Origin: Natronospira bacteriovora | Lineage (GTDB): Bacteria; Pseudomonadota; Gammaproteobacteria; Natronospirales; Natronospiraceae | Length of the DNA: 64,000 nt | Assembly (NCBI RefSeq): GCF_030848495.1 | Contig: NZ_JAVDDT010000002.1 | Location: forward strand, 62,001 to 126,000 | Reading direction: 5' to 3' | Shown: one piece after another, positions 45,902 to 53,625 of the stretch | Position numbering within the stretch: the stretch's first letter is position 1 | How the letters are laid out: each line of letters starts with the position of its first letter | The notes under the pieces: generated by a model | What the model was told of the DNA's origin: nothing | The model's input: only the letters and a program-made list of their open reading frames with translations | Databases searched by the model: none | Made by a program: the position numbers and the translations under genes

Positions 45902-46144
45902 ATGGTAAGAAATGCGGCACGCTTGATGGCTGTGATCGTGATGTCCTTGATGTTCGTGGCCCCCGTATGGGCGAAGAAGCCGCCGGAGCCTGAAGATATC
46001 CCTGTCTTGTCTCCGGAGGCTGAGCAGAAGATCAAGCAGTCAGCTGCTGAACGCGAAGCCAGGCAGGCTGAAATCGAGGCCAGGCGGGAGGCGGCATCTC
46101 GGAACAAAGATCGGGGACAGACCCCCCGCCAACGTAACCGTTGA
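45902..46144 (+). CDS. Small exported charged protein, function unknown
   Basis: The 80-residue protein has a signal peptide (LMAVIVMSLMFVAPVWA) and a mature part of about 57 residues that is rich in Glu, Arg and Lys and likely a single helix (SPEAEQKIKQSAAEREARQA). GGAGG lies six bases before the ATG. A terminator follows 50 bases after the stop. The 209-base spacer before it shows nothing I recognise. Confidence 0.65.
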   Translation: MVRNAARLMAVIVMSLMFVAPVWAKKPPEPEDIPVLSPEAEQKIKQSAAEREARQAEIEARREAASRNKDRGQTPRQRNR

Positions 46145-46193
46145 TAGATAGCAAGGGGTTCCGTATTCGGCTCAACTTTGCAACCAGACCACC

Positions 46194-46219
46194 GGGGCGC
46201 CCTTCAAGGGCGCCTTTTT
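46194..46219 (+). terminator. Rho-independent terminator after the small-protein genes
   Basis: GGCGCCC / GGGCGCC with a TTCAA loop is followed by five T residues (46215-46219). Confidence 0.88.
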
Positions 46220-46314
46220 CATGGCGTCTGTTACAAGGCGTGAGCGACACTCCCAGCTTGATTCGTGCCGTTCATTTGGCATGGTAATATCCCTGTGTGT
46301 GCAGGGGAGATGTA

Positions 46315-47262
46315 ATGGGAATTGATCCGATCATTCTGTTTTTCATTCTTGGGATCCTGGCGGGTGCCGTGAAAGCGGATCTTCACCTGCCCAAGGCCGT
46401 ATACGAGCTCCTCACGGTTCTGCTGCTGCTTTCCATTGGTCTGAAGGGGGGCGTGGAGCTGGCGGACAGCGACCTGCTGAGCATCCTGCCCGGTCTCGGT
46501 GTGATCGCCATCAAGGGGGTGATTCTCGGACTGATTGCCTTTGCCATGCTGCGTCTGTCGCGTAAGTTGCCCCGCGCGGATGCTGCCTCCATCGCCGCCC
46601 ATTACGGTTCAGTCAGTGTGGGTACCTTTGCCGTTGCCATGGCCTATCTGGAACATCAGGGCATTCCCTTCGAGGCCCATGCCGCTGCTTGGGTGGTGGT
46701 GCTTGAGGTACCCGCTATTCTGCTGGGGGTCGTACTGGTTCGGGGCCTGCGCCCGGCCATGGGATGGGCCGGTCTCTCCCGGGAGGTATTCCTTGGCAAG
46801 GGTGTGGTCCTGTTGTTGGGAGGGCTTTTCATCGGCCTACTGGCTGGGCCTGCGGCCATGCAGCCCCTGGAACCGCTGTTCTTCGACGCCTTCCGGGGTG
46901 TGCTTGCGCTGTTCCTGCTGGAGATGGGTCTCGTGGCTGCCAGCCGGGCTGGTGCCCTGCGTGAACACGGGCTGTTCATTGCCGCCTTCGGTCTGGTGTT
47001 TCCTCTGGTCGGCGCCGCGGTTGGTACTCTCTTTGCCTGGATGCTGGGGCTCAGCCTGGGTGGGGCGGTTCTTCTTGTTACCCTGAGTGCCAGCGCCTCT
47101 TACATCGCGGCCCCTGCGGCCATGCGTTTATCCGTTCCGGAGGCTAATCCGAGCTTGTCGCTCACTGCCTCCCTGGCATTGACCTTCCCCTTCAATGTCA
47201 TCGTTGGAATCCCCCTGTATCACTACATTCTTTCGCTTTTCTATCCGGGTTCCGGAGGCTGA
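46315..47262 (+). CDS. sbtA: Sodium-dependent bicarbonate permease, SbtA family
   Basis: SbtA takes up bicarbonate with sodium. The 315-residue protein has about ten membrane helices in two inverted halves, with the family motifs KADLHLPKAVYELLTVLLLL and SIGLKGGVELA in the first half and SASASYIAAPAAMRLSVPEA in the second. It is shorter than the roughly 370-residue cyanobacterial form. The ATG at 46315 has GGGGAG upstream. The PII-like sbtB starts two bases after its stop, which supports the assignment. Confidence 0.9.
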   Translation: MGIDPIILFFILGILAGAVKADLHLPKAVYELLTVLLLLSIGLKGGVELADSDLLSILPGLGVIAIKGVILGLIAFAMLRLSRKLPRADAASIAAHYGSVSVGTFAVAMAYLEHQGIPFEAHAAAWVVVLEVPAILLGVVLVRGLRPAMGWAGLSREVFLGKGVVLLLGGLFIGLLAGPAAMQPLEPLFFDAFRGVLALFLLEMGLVAASRAGALREHGLFIAAFGLVFPLVGAAVGTLFAWMLGLSLGGAVLLVTLSASASYIAAPAAMRLSVPEANPSLSLTASLALTFPFNVIVGIPLYHYILSLFYPGSGG

Positions 47263-47263
47263 C

Positions 47264-47557
47264 ATGCGCCGTAAACTGTTGACTGTGATTACTGAAGAGG
47301 CGCTGGAACGCCCCCTGGTCAAGATCATCAGGGATTGTGGTGCGAGGGGTTATACCATCACGGAGGCTCGTGGTGCGGGGCGCCGGGGTGCCAGAGCACC
47401 GGGTGTGGAGCAGGGTGCGAACATTCGGGTAGAGGTCATCTGTGAAGAGCAGATTGCCTGGCAGATTGCCGAGCTGCTCCATCAGAAATATTTCAAGGAC
47501 TTCGCCATGGTTCTGTATCTGGCGGAAGTGGACGTCATTCGGGGTGAGAAATTCTAG
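47264..47557 (+). CDS. sbtB: PII-like regulator of the bicarbonate permease, SbtB type
   Basis: The 97-residue protein has the PII/DUF190-like fold: a first strand (KLLTVITEEALERPLVKIIR), a Gly/Arg-rich T-loop region (EARGAGRRGARAPGV) and a second repeat (IRVEVICEEQIAWQIAELL). SbtB binds adenine nucleotides, including cAMP, and gates SbtA. The C-terminal CGPxGC redox extension of many cyanobacterial SbtB proteins is absent. The gene is directly coupled to sbtA. Confidence 0.87.
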   Translation: MRRKLLTVITEEALERPLVKIIRDCGARGYTITEARGAGRRGARAPGVEQGANIRVEVICEEQIAWQIAELLHQKYFKDFAMVLYLAEVDVIRGEKF

Positions 47558-47674
47558 CCAAAGCCTGGCCTTCATCGCACGGGAGTCGCCACAACTTCTG
47601 TCAAACCGGTCAGTCTTTCTTTGCCCCGCGGTGCCGTAACTTGCCGACAACGCCGGAGGCGCTTCCCCATGCCA

Positions 47675-48553
47675 TTAGCTGCGAAGCGTGTTGTGGAAGG
47701 CTTTCAACAGGGGTGAAAGCTTGTCCGCCGACTCGAACTGCGGCGCATGGCCCAGTTTTCCGATCATTTCCCGCCGCAAATCCGGTAGCGCCCGACGAAA
47801 GGCCGCTTCCAGACGGTGGCCGGCCACTGGATCTTCCGGGCCGGCAACCAGACGCAGGGGGCGGCGGGTTTCTCTCAATGCACGAACCCATCGTTTGCTG
47901 CGTTTCATCAGTTCCTGGTGATAGCGGGCGTGGGCAGGCAGTATCCAGCGACCTTCATTCCGTTTCAGCAATTGCCAAAGCTGCTTTACCTCCATCGGTG
48001 TAGGTCGACTGTATGGGCCGGAGAGCTCGTTTAGGTACTGCCAGAAAAGATTTCTGCTAGCGACAAACTTCAGCAACTCCCCGAACTGGCTTGCCAGCCA
48101 ACGTTCAGCGCGAGGTGGTTCCGATAGTTCCGGGAAGATGGGTGCATTGATCAGGAACAGACTCAGCGGGTTGATGCGCGGATCAAGTTCTTCCGCTTCA
48201 CGGCCTTCGGCACGTGCCATCAACTCAAGCCCGATCATGGCCCCCAGGCCCTGGCCCATGACATGGAAATCACGAATATCCAGCGCCTTGAGCAGATCTT
48301 CCATGCGATCACTGTGGGCAACCACTGAGTAGCGTGCATCGCCGGGCTTGTCGGAATGACCGAAGCCGAGCAGATCGGGGGCAATGACCCGAAACCCATC
48401 CAGGTGGGGCATGAGCTTGTGCCAGCTCCATGATGCACCGGGCAGGCCATGCAGACAGAGCAGCACCGGGCCATCGCCCACGTCGTGGACGTAAAGGCGC
48501 TGCCCCCCGAGATCAATGAGCTGCTGTGGCTGGTACCACTGTGATGGTTTCAT
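47675..48553 (-). CDS. Alpha/beta-hydrolase-fold protein lacking the usual nucleophile
   Basis: The 292-residue protein has the standard elements of the fold: the oxyanion strand LLCLHGLPGASWSWHKLMPH, DLLGFGHSDKP, the acid loop GPEDPVAG and the histidine in KLGHAPQFE. At the nucleophile elbow it reads VMGQGLGAMIG, so Gly stands where Ser, Asp or Cys is expected. It may be inactive, use another residue, or bind a ligand. It follows pdxH by seven bases on the minus strand. There is no signal peptide. Confidence 0.82.
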   Translation of the reverse strand: MKPSQWYQPQQLIDLGGQRLYVHDVGDGPVLLCLHGLPGASWSWHKLMPHLDGFRVIAPDLLGFGHSDKPGDARYSVVAHSDRMEDLLKALDIRDFHVMGQGLGAMIGLELMARAEGREAEELDPRINPLSLFLINAPIFPELSEPPRAERWLASQFGELLKFVASRNLFWQYLNELSGPYSRPTPMEVKQLWQLLKRNEGRWILPAHARYHQELMKRSKRWVRALRETRRPLRLVAGPEDPVAGHRLEAAFRRALPDLRREMIGKLGHAPQFESADKLSPLLKAFHNTLRS

Positions 48554-48560
48554 GAAAATC

Positions 48561-49172
48561 TCAGGGATAGAGCCGCTCGGTCAGCCACTGCTGGCCCTGG
48601 CGACGGTAAACGATGCGGTCATGCAGGCGGTGAGCACCATCGTCCCAGAACTCGATCTCGTGTGGAACGACCCGAAAGCCACCCCAGTGCAACGGACGGG
48701 TGATGGGGCCGTCACCAAACTCCTTCTCCAGTTCCGCCACTCGCTGGCTCAGGGTATCCCGGCTGTCCAGGGGGCGGCTCTGCTGGGAGGCCCAGGCGCC
48801 GATCTGGCTGCCTCGCGGGCGGCTGGCAAAATAGGCGTCCGATTCCTGTTCCGGCAGTTTCTCCACCGGCCCCTGAACACGAATCTGGCGGCGCAGCTTG
48901 TCCCACCAGAAGAGCAGGGAAGCCCAGGGGTTCTCCAGTAGTTCACGGCCCTTGCGGCTGTTGTAGTTGGTGAAGAAGGTAAAGCCGCGTCGATCCCAGT
49001 ATTTCAGCAGAACGATGCGGTTTGACGGTCGACCCTCGGCGTCCGCCGTGGCCAGGCTCATGCCGGTGGGCTCATTCATGCCGGAGCGGGCCTGAGCGTC
49101 GTCCCACCAGATGCGGAACTGCTCGAAGGGGTCGTTGGCGGCGCTGTCTTCGTGAATGCCTGTCTGACTCAT
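48561..49172 (-). CDS. pdxH: Pyridoxamine 5'-phosphate oxidase
   Basis: PdxH uses FMN and oxygen to make pyridoxal 5'-phosphate from the pyridoxine or pyridoxamine form. The 203-residue length is normal. Motifs are RIVLLKYWDRRGFTFFTNYN, SRKGRELLENPWASLLFWW, RQIRVQGPVEKL, ASQQSRPLDSR and the C-terminal YRRQGQQWLTERLYP. I chose ATG 49172 because GGGAG lies six bases upstream; longer in-frame starts overlap the arsJ end. Several enzymes in the window (kbl, for example) need its product. Confidence 0.96.
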   Translation of the reverse strand: MSQTGIHEDSAANDPFEQFRIWWDDAQARSGMNEPTGMSLATADAEGRPSNRIVLLKYWDRRGFTFFTNYNSRKGRELLENPWASLLFWWDKLRRQIRVQGPVEKLPEQESDAYFASRPRGSQIGAWASQQSRPLDSRDTLSQRVAELEKEFGDGPITRPLHWGGFRVVPHEIEFWDDGAHRLHDRIVYRRQGQQWLTERLYP

Positions 49173-49242
49173 CGTGGCTCCCGTGATCGAAGGGTAAGAC
49201 CTGCATGATGGCCTCGAGAGCGTAATTCTACCTTGATTGACG

Positions 49243-50490
49243 TCAGCTTTGGCAGCGACGCTCGCTCGGTGCTGCCGGCTTTGGCAGCGCCGTGGCAATC
49301 AGTGAGGACAGCAAAATGAAGGCGAGTGCTGCCAGCAGACAGCCACTCAGGCCATGGAACTGGTACACCAGCCCCGACAACAGGGTACCCACCAGGCGGC
49401 CGGCGGCATTGGCCATGTAGTAGAAACCCACGTCCAGCGAGACGCCGTCGCCCCGGGCGTATTCCAGGATCAGCCAGGAGTGCAGGGAGGAGTTGATGGC
49501 GAACAGGAAGCCGAACAGGCCAAGCCCGATGATCAGGGTTGCCGCCGGCGAGAAACCCGCATCAAGGGCGACCACCATCAGGGCGAGGGACAGGGCCAGT
49601 GCAATGGCCCAGGCAATGGCGGCGCGTCGTCCGCCGTGGGCGGAGTCCCGGCCCTGCAGGCGGGCGAAGCGTGGTGCCAGTGACTGCACCACACCGTAGC
49701 CGATCACCCAGAGCGCCATGAAGGTCCCCACCTGCACGTGGCTCCAGCCCAGTACGCCCTGCAGGAAAACCGGCAGGGCCACCACGAACCAGATATCCCG
49801 CGCGCCGAAAAGGAAGAAGCGGGCAGCCGACAGATAGTTGACGGCGCGGCTCTTGGAGAGAATCTGCCGGAAGGGCGTCTTGCCACTGGCCTGGCCCATG
49901 CCGCGCCGCAGCAGGATCAGGCTGAGCAGGAAGAACACGGCAATCCAGACCGCCATGGCCAGCACGCCGACCTGAAAGCCGATGGTGCCCAACAGGGCGC
50001 TGCCCACGAAGAACCCCACCCCCTTGAGCGCGTTCTTGGATCCGGTCAGGGCGGCCACCCACTTGAACAGTCGGCCGCTTTCTCCGGCCGGCACCAGCAG
50101 CTTTACGCTGCTCTTGGCGCTCATCTTGTTGAGGTCCTTGGCGATCCCCGACAGTGCCTGGGCCAGCATCACGTAGATCACGCCCAGCCAGGCCTCCGGC
50201 ACGGTGAGCATCAGCAGCGCCACCACCTGCAGGAACATCCCCGCAAACAGCGTCCGATGGAGACCGAAGCGTGCCCCGATCCAGCCCCCCAGCAGATTCG
50301 TGATTACACCGAACAGTTCGTAGAGCACGAACAGCATGGCCACTTCGAAGGGCGAGTAACCCAGCTGGTAGAAATACAGCAGCACCAGCATGCGAAGCGC
50401 ACCATCGGTGATGGTGAAGGACCAGTAGGCCATGGTGACCACCATGTACTGGCGGATGGCTTCCGGAAGTTGTCTTACACGCTCCATCAT
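49243..50490 (-). CDS. arsJ: Organoarsenical efflux MFS transporter ArsJ
   Basis: ArsJ exports 1-arseno-3-phosphoglycerate, the unstable product that a partner GAPDH makes from arsenate. The protein (about 415 residues from ATG 50490) has 12 hydrophobic helices and the ArsJ-like segment SGIAKDLNKMSAKSSVKLLV near residue 125. Its position directly behind the GAPDH gene and an arsR-type regulator is the characteristic arsR-gapdh-arsJ arrangement. An upstream TTG is in frame but less likely. Identification rests on sequence plus context. Confidence 0.93.
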   Translation of the reverse strand: MMERVRQLPEAIRQYMVVTMAYWSFTITDGALRMLVLLYFYQLGYSPFEVAMLFVLYELFGVITNLLGGWIGARFGLHRTLFAGMFLQVVALLMLTVPEAWLGVIYVMLAQALSGIAKDLNKMSAKSSVKLLVPAGESGRLFKWVAALTGSKNALKGVGFFVGSALLGTIGFQVGVLAMAVWIAVFFLLSLILLRRGMGQASGKTPFRQILSKSRAVNYLSAARFFLFGARDIWFVVALPVFLQGVLGWSHVQVGTFMALWVIGYGVVQSLAPRFARLQGRDSAHGGRRAAIAWAIALALSLALMVVALDAGFSPAATLIIGLGLFGFLFAINSSLHSWLILEYARGDGVSLDVGFYYMANAAGRLVGTLLSGLVYQFHGLSGCLLAALAFILLSSLIATALPKPAAPSERRCQS

Positions 50491-50552
50491 CCCTTCAATC
50501 TTCCATCCACAGTCATGATTGTCGCCGGTGGTCAACGCTCAATGAGTGAAAG

Positions 50553-51548
50553 TCAGGAAGTCCTGATGCGATCCACCAGATCAAGCATCCGGCAGACATA
50601 GCCCGTCTCATTGTCATACCAGGCCACCACCTTCAATTGAGTGCCATCCACCACCATGGTCGACAGGCCATCCACGATGGATGACCGGGTATCCCCGCGA
50701 TAATCGCTGGAGACCAGTGGCCGATCTTCGTAGCCCAGCACGCCATTCAGCTCACCCTCGGCAGCGGCCTTCAGTGCCGCATTGACTTCCTCCTCGCTGA
50801 CGGCCCGCTCCAGCTCGAACACGGCGTCGGTCAGTGAGGCATTGAGTATGGGGACCCGCACGGCCATGCCGTTCAGGCGGCCTTCCAGTTCGGGGAAAAT
50901 CACCGTGATGGCTTTGGCGGAACCGGTCGTGGTCGGTATCAGGTTCTCGCCGGTGGCCCGGGCACGACGAAAATCCCGGTGGGCGGAATCGATGACGCGC
51001 TGGGTATTGGTTGCATCATGAATGGTGGTGATGGCGCCATGACGGATCCCGAATGCCTCGTGGACAACCTTGACCACGGGGGCAAGGCAGTTGGTGGTAC
51101 AGGAAGCGGCAGAGACCACCCGGTCCCGGCTGGGGTCGAAGTCGCTGTCATTGACGCCGACAACCACATTGGGTGCACCACCCTTGACCGGGGCCGATAC
51201 CACGCAGTGGGCACTGAGCTGCTGCCAGGGGCCAAGGGCTTCGGCATCACGGTAGCGGCCCGAGCATTCCAGGGCGATGTCCGCCGAAGCGAAGCGGGCC
51301 AGCTCCGTCAGTGAGGCGGCCTGGCTGAAGGCAATTCGCTGCTTCCCGATGATGAGGTGGTCACCATCACTGTCGACCGCATGATGCCAGCGACCATGAA
51401 TGGAATCGAAGGCCAACAGGTGGGCGGCCAGGTCGGCATCCATGTTCGGGTCGTTGATGCGGATGAAGTTCATGCCCGGGCGGTCGAAGCCGTGGCGAAG
51501 CGCCAGGCGGCCCATGCGGCCGAAGCCATTGATGATGATGGAGCTCAC
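50553..51548 (-). CDS. ArsJ-associated glyceraldehyde-3-phosphate dehydrogenase
   Basis: This GAPDH can use arsenate instead of phosphate to form 1-arseno-3-phosphoglycerate for ArsJ. The protein has the NAD motif INGFGRMGRLALR, the catalytic cysteine in SAASCTTNCLAP, the HDATNTQRVIDSAHRD segment and the C-terminal VAWYDNETGY. I prefer GTG 51548 (331 residues, AGGA upstream); an ATG at 51593 would add 15 residues and overlap arsR. It is a second, specialised GAPDH rather than the glycolytic one, judging by its neighbours. Confidence 0.93.
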   Translation of the reverse strand: MSSIIINGFGRMGRLALRHGFDRPGMNFIRINDPNMDADLAAHLLAFDSIHGRWHHAVDSDGDHLIIGKQRIAFSQAASLTELARFASADIALECSGRYRDAEALGPWQQLSAHCVVSAPVKGGAPNVVVGVNDSDFDPSRDRVVSAASCTTNCLAPVVKVVHEAFGIRHGAITTIHDATNTQRVIDSAHRDFRRARATGENLIPTTTGSAKAITVIFPELEGRLNGMAVRVPILNASLTDAVFELERAVSEEEVNAALKAAAEGELNGVLGYEDRPLVSSDYRGDTRSSIVDGLSTMVVDGTQLKVVAWYDNETGYVCRMLDLVDRIRTS

Positions 51549-51579
51549 GGTGTCGTCCTGTGCTTGGGTGCGGGGTCGT

Positions 51580-51924
51580 TCATTGGGGTTCATGATTCTG
51601 CCGAAGACGGGTGATCAGCCCTTCCGGGCAGGCCGCGGGGTTGCCCTCGCAGCAGTCCTCGAAGAGATAGGCCATGAGCGCATTCATGGTGACCAGGCGG
51701 GCCTGGTACAGGCGGCTGCGCCCCTGGCGGCGATGCTGGATCAGGCCTGCCCGTTCCAGGGTCGCCAGATGAAAGCTGAGCGTGGCCGGTGCCAGCCCGA
51801 GTGCATCGCCGATCTCACCGGCCGAGGCGGGGTTGGGGTGGCGTCTGACCAGCCAGCGGAACAGGGTGAGGCGGCTGTCCTGGGCGAGGGCCGACAGGGC
51901 ATTGATGGCATCGTTCTTTTCCAT
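51580..51924 (-). CDS. arsR: ArsR-family repressor
   Basis: The 114-residue winged-helix repressor (ALAQDSRLTLFRWLVRRHP, LGLAPATLSFHLATLERAGL, GRSRLYQARL) is likely to release DNA on binding arsenite. The usual ELCVCDL site of plasmid ArsR is missing; instead there is a C-terminal cysteine cluster Cys91, Cys92 and Cys99 (EDCCEGNPAACPE), as in the Acidithiobacillus-type ArsR. It heads the arsR-gapdh-arsJ operon. A dyad lies just upstream. Confidence 0.93.
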   Translation of the reverse strand: MEKNDAINALSALAQDSRLTLFRWLVRRHPNPASAGEIGDALGLAPATLSFHLATLERAGLIQHRRQGRSRLYQARLVTMNALMAYLFEDCCEGNPAACPEGLITRLRQNHEPQ

Positions 51925-51930
51925 GCTTCC

Positions 51931-51949
51931 AATATTATCGAAATATATT
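51931..51949. promoter_or_regulatory. Candidate ArsR operator
   Basis: AATATTATCGAAATATATT is an AT-rich imperfect dyad centred on TCGA, seven bases upstream of the arsR start. ArsR operators commonly look like this. It would also overlap the ribosome binding region. Confidence 0.5.
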
Positions 51950-52003
51950 CATGGCTTCCATCGCATTCTCCGCCCGGGCCGACGTCACGGTTCGCTGTTG
52001 AAA

Positions 52004-52034
52004 AAGGCCGGTGCCTCTGGGTACCATTTTTTTT
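52004..52034 (+). terminator. Terminator-like hairpin in front of the Sel1 lipoprotein gene
   Basis: GGTGCC-TCTG-GGTACC (52010-52025) is followed by eight T residues, on the same strand as the next gene and 33 bases before its start. It might attenuate a leader transcript or end an antisense one. The stem is only six pairs, including a G-T. Confidence 0.4.
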
Positions 52035-52067
52035 CTGGGGAATCATTGACCAAAACAAGGGGGGATA

Positions 52068-52796
52068 ATGTCCGAACTCGCGCCTGGTGCCGCCAGCCGG
52101 CGGCTGACTGTTTGCCTCGTTTTCGTTGCTGTCCTGTTTACGGCCTGCGCCAGCGGCCCCGACTATTTCGAGGGCCCGGCGGCACCCAGCTACGAGAACA
52201 CGCCGTCCAGTGCCCAGCTTCAGCGTGCCCAGGAGGCCTACCGTGCCGGTCGTTATGCCACGGCGCTGGAGTACTACAAGCTGGCCGCCTACTGGGCGGA
52301 CAAGTTCGCCCAGTACAACGTCGCTGTGATGTACCTCCAGGGAAAGGGCATGGAACGTGATCTGGCGCGTGGCTGGGCCTGGCTGGAACTGTCAGCCGAG
52401 CGTGGCTATCCACAGATGGCCGGCCCCGCCGGCGACATCTATCCACTGCTCGACGAGGAAATTCGGCAGGAGGCGAGGCAGATACTGGGAGAAGAGCTGT
52501 TACCGGAATACGGCGACGAGGTGGCCATCGAACGAACGGCAAGGCGCATGGACCGCAATCGCCGCGTGGCCACGGGTAGCAACACTGGTTCAACGGCCGG
52601 TCTTGGACGGTTGACCGTCATTGACGGTCGCGGTGTTCACAGTGGTACCCAGTATTACGATGACAGCCGCTGGGATTTTGAACAGATCGTGGAGGCGGAA
52701 ACGCGTTTCATGTTCAACTGGGCCCGCGGCACCATCGGCCTCGGCGAGATGGAACTTCATGATGACGAGCCCGAAGGCGAGGGCGAGCAACGATAG
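52068..52796 (+). CDS. Lipoprotein with Sel1-like/TPR repeats
   Basis: The 242-residue protein has a lipoprotein signal (CLVFVAVLFTAC). The middle shows Sel1-like repeats (AQEAYRAGRYATALEYYKLA, AQYNVAVMYLQGKGMERDLA, GWAWLELSAERGYPQM), which mediate protein contacts. The C-terminal part is polar, with no known domain. The ribosome binding site is AAGGGGGG. It converges with the DUF1499 gene and has no evident partner in the arsenic operon next to it. Confidence 0.82.
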   Translation: MSELAPGAASRRLTVCLVFVAVLFTACASGPDYFEGPAAPSYENTPSSAQLQRAQEAYRAGRYATALEYYKLAAYWADKFAQYNVAVMYLQGKGMERDLARGWAWLELSAERGYPQMAGPAGDIYPLLDEEIRQEARQILGEELLPEYGDEVAIERTARRMDRNRRVATGSNTGSTAGLGRLTVIDGRGVHSGTQYYDDSRWDFEQIVEAETRFMFNWARGTIGLGEMELHDDEPEGEGEQR

Positions 52797-52816
52797 CCCT
52801 CGCCGTCGGTGGTGCC

Positions 52817-53602
52817 TCAGGGCATATCTTCCTGCAGTCGCGCCTCGAGCCGGGCTCGGAACTCACGAATGCGTTCCGCATTGGCGCCCACGTCCGAACG
52901 ACCCACCCGGGATTTGGAGCGAATGTCCAGTTCACTGCCCCGGGTGGTTTCCCGGATGCGGATGACCACATCGTCCTTGAAGCCGAACCAGCGGGTAGTG
53001 GCCGTCGCCTCGATCCGGCCTTCGGGGGCGTCCACGTCCACCAGTATCCAGCGCATGGACTGCGCCACATGGACGGCGGCTTCCACGGCCGTGTTCCTGT
53101 CCACATTCAGGATCATTGTCTCCAGGTCAGGGTAGGCCTCCCGTTGCTGCCGGGCCGTTTCCTCACCGGCGTACGCCACCGGATTGGGGGCATCCGCCCG
53201 CAATGGTGCGATGGCCTCGAAGGCCGGAGGCTCCTCGGTGTCGGTGCTGATATCGTGAATGGGCGGGACGGAGCGGGCTTTCTGCAGCCAGCTGTAGGGA
53301 AGCCCCACGCTGATGGCGCCAATCAGCAATGCAATCAGGGCCACCGCCAGACTCTGATGTGCCCGACCCAGCCAGAGGCAGAGTCCGGCCACGGGCAGGG
53401 CAAGCAGTGCCACCAGCAGGCCGGTCCACGCGCCGTACCGGAACAGGCCGAAGGCGCTGGACAGCTCCAGCAGTCCACTGCGATACGCAGGCCCGGCAAG
53501 GGCAAGCAGAGCCAGAGCCACGATGGCAGCGGCCAGCAGCAGCCAGGCAGCCACGGGTAGCCATTGACGAACACGGTCGGTGGAAACCCGAAGCATGGCC
53601 AT
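52817..53602 (-). CDS. Membrane protein with DUF1499 domain
   Basis: The 261-residue protein has three or four N-terminal membrane helices (about 15-105) and a C-terminal DUF1499 domain (YPDLETMILNVDRNTAVEAA, STRG-like RIRETTRGSELDIRSKSRVG, GANAERIREF). The family is of unknown function, but it is often found in short operons with metabolic enzymes. It lies 23 bases downstream of arsS on the same strand, so co-transcription is likely. Confidence 0.85.
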   Translation of the reverse strand: MAMLRVSTDRVRQWLPVAAWLLLAAAIVALALLALAGPAYRSGLLELSSAFGLFRYGAWTGLLVALLALPVAGLCLWLGRAHQSLAVALIALLIGAISVGLPYSWLQKARSVPPIHDISTDTEEPPAFEAIAPLRADAPNPVAYAGEETARQQREAYPDLETMILNVDRNTAVEAAVHVAQSMRWILVDVDAPEGRIEATATTRWFGFKDDVVIRIRETTRGSELDIRSKSRVGRSDVGANAERIREFRARLEARLQEDMP

Positions 53603-53625
53603 TCTCCTCGCAGGATGATCCCTTC

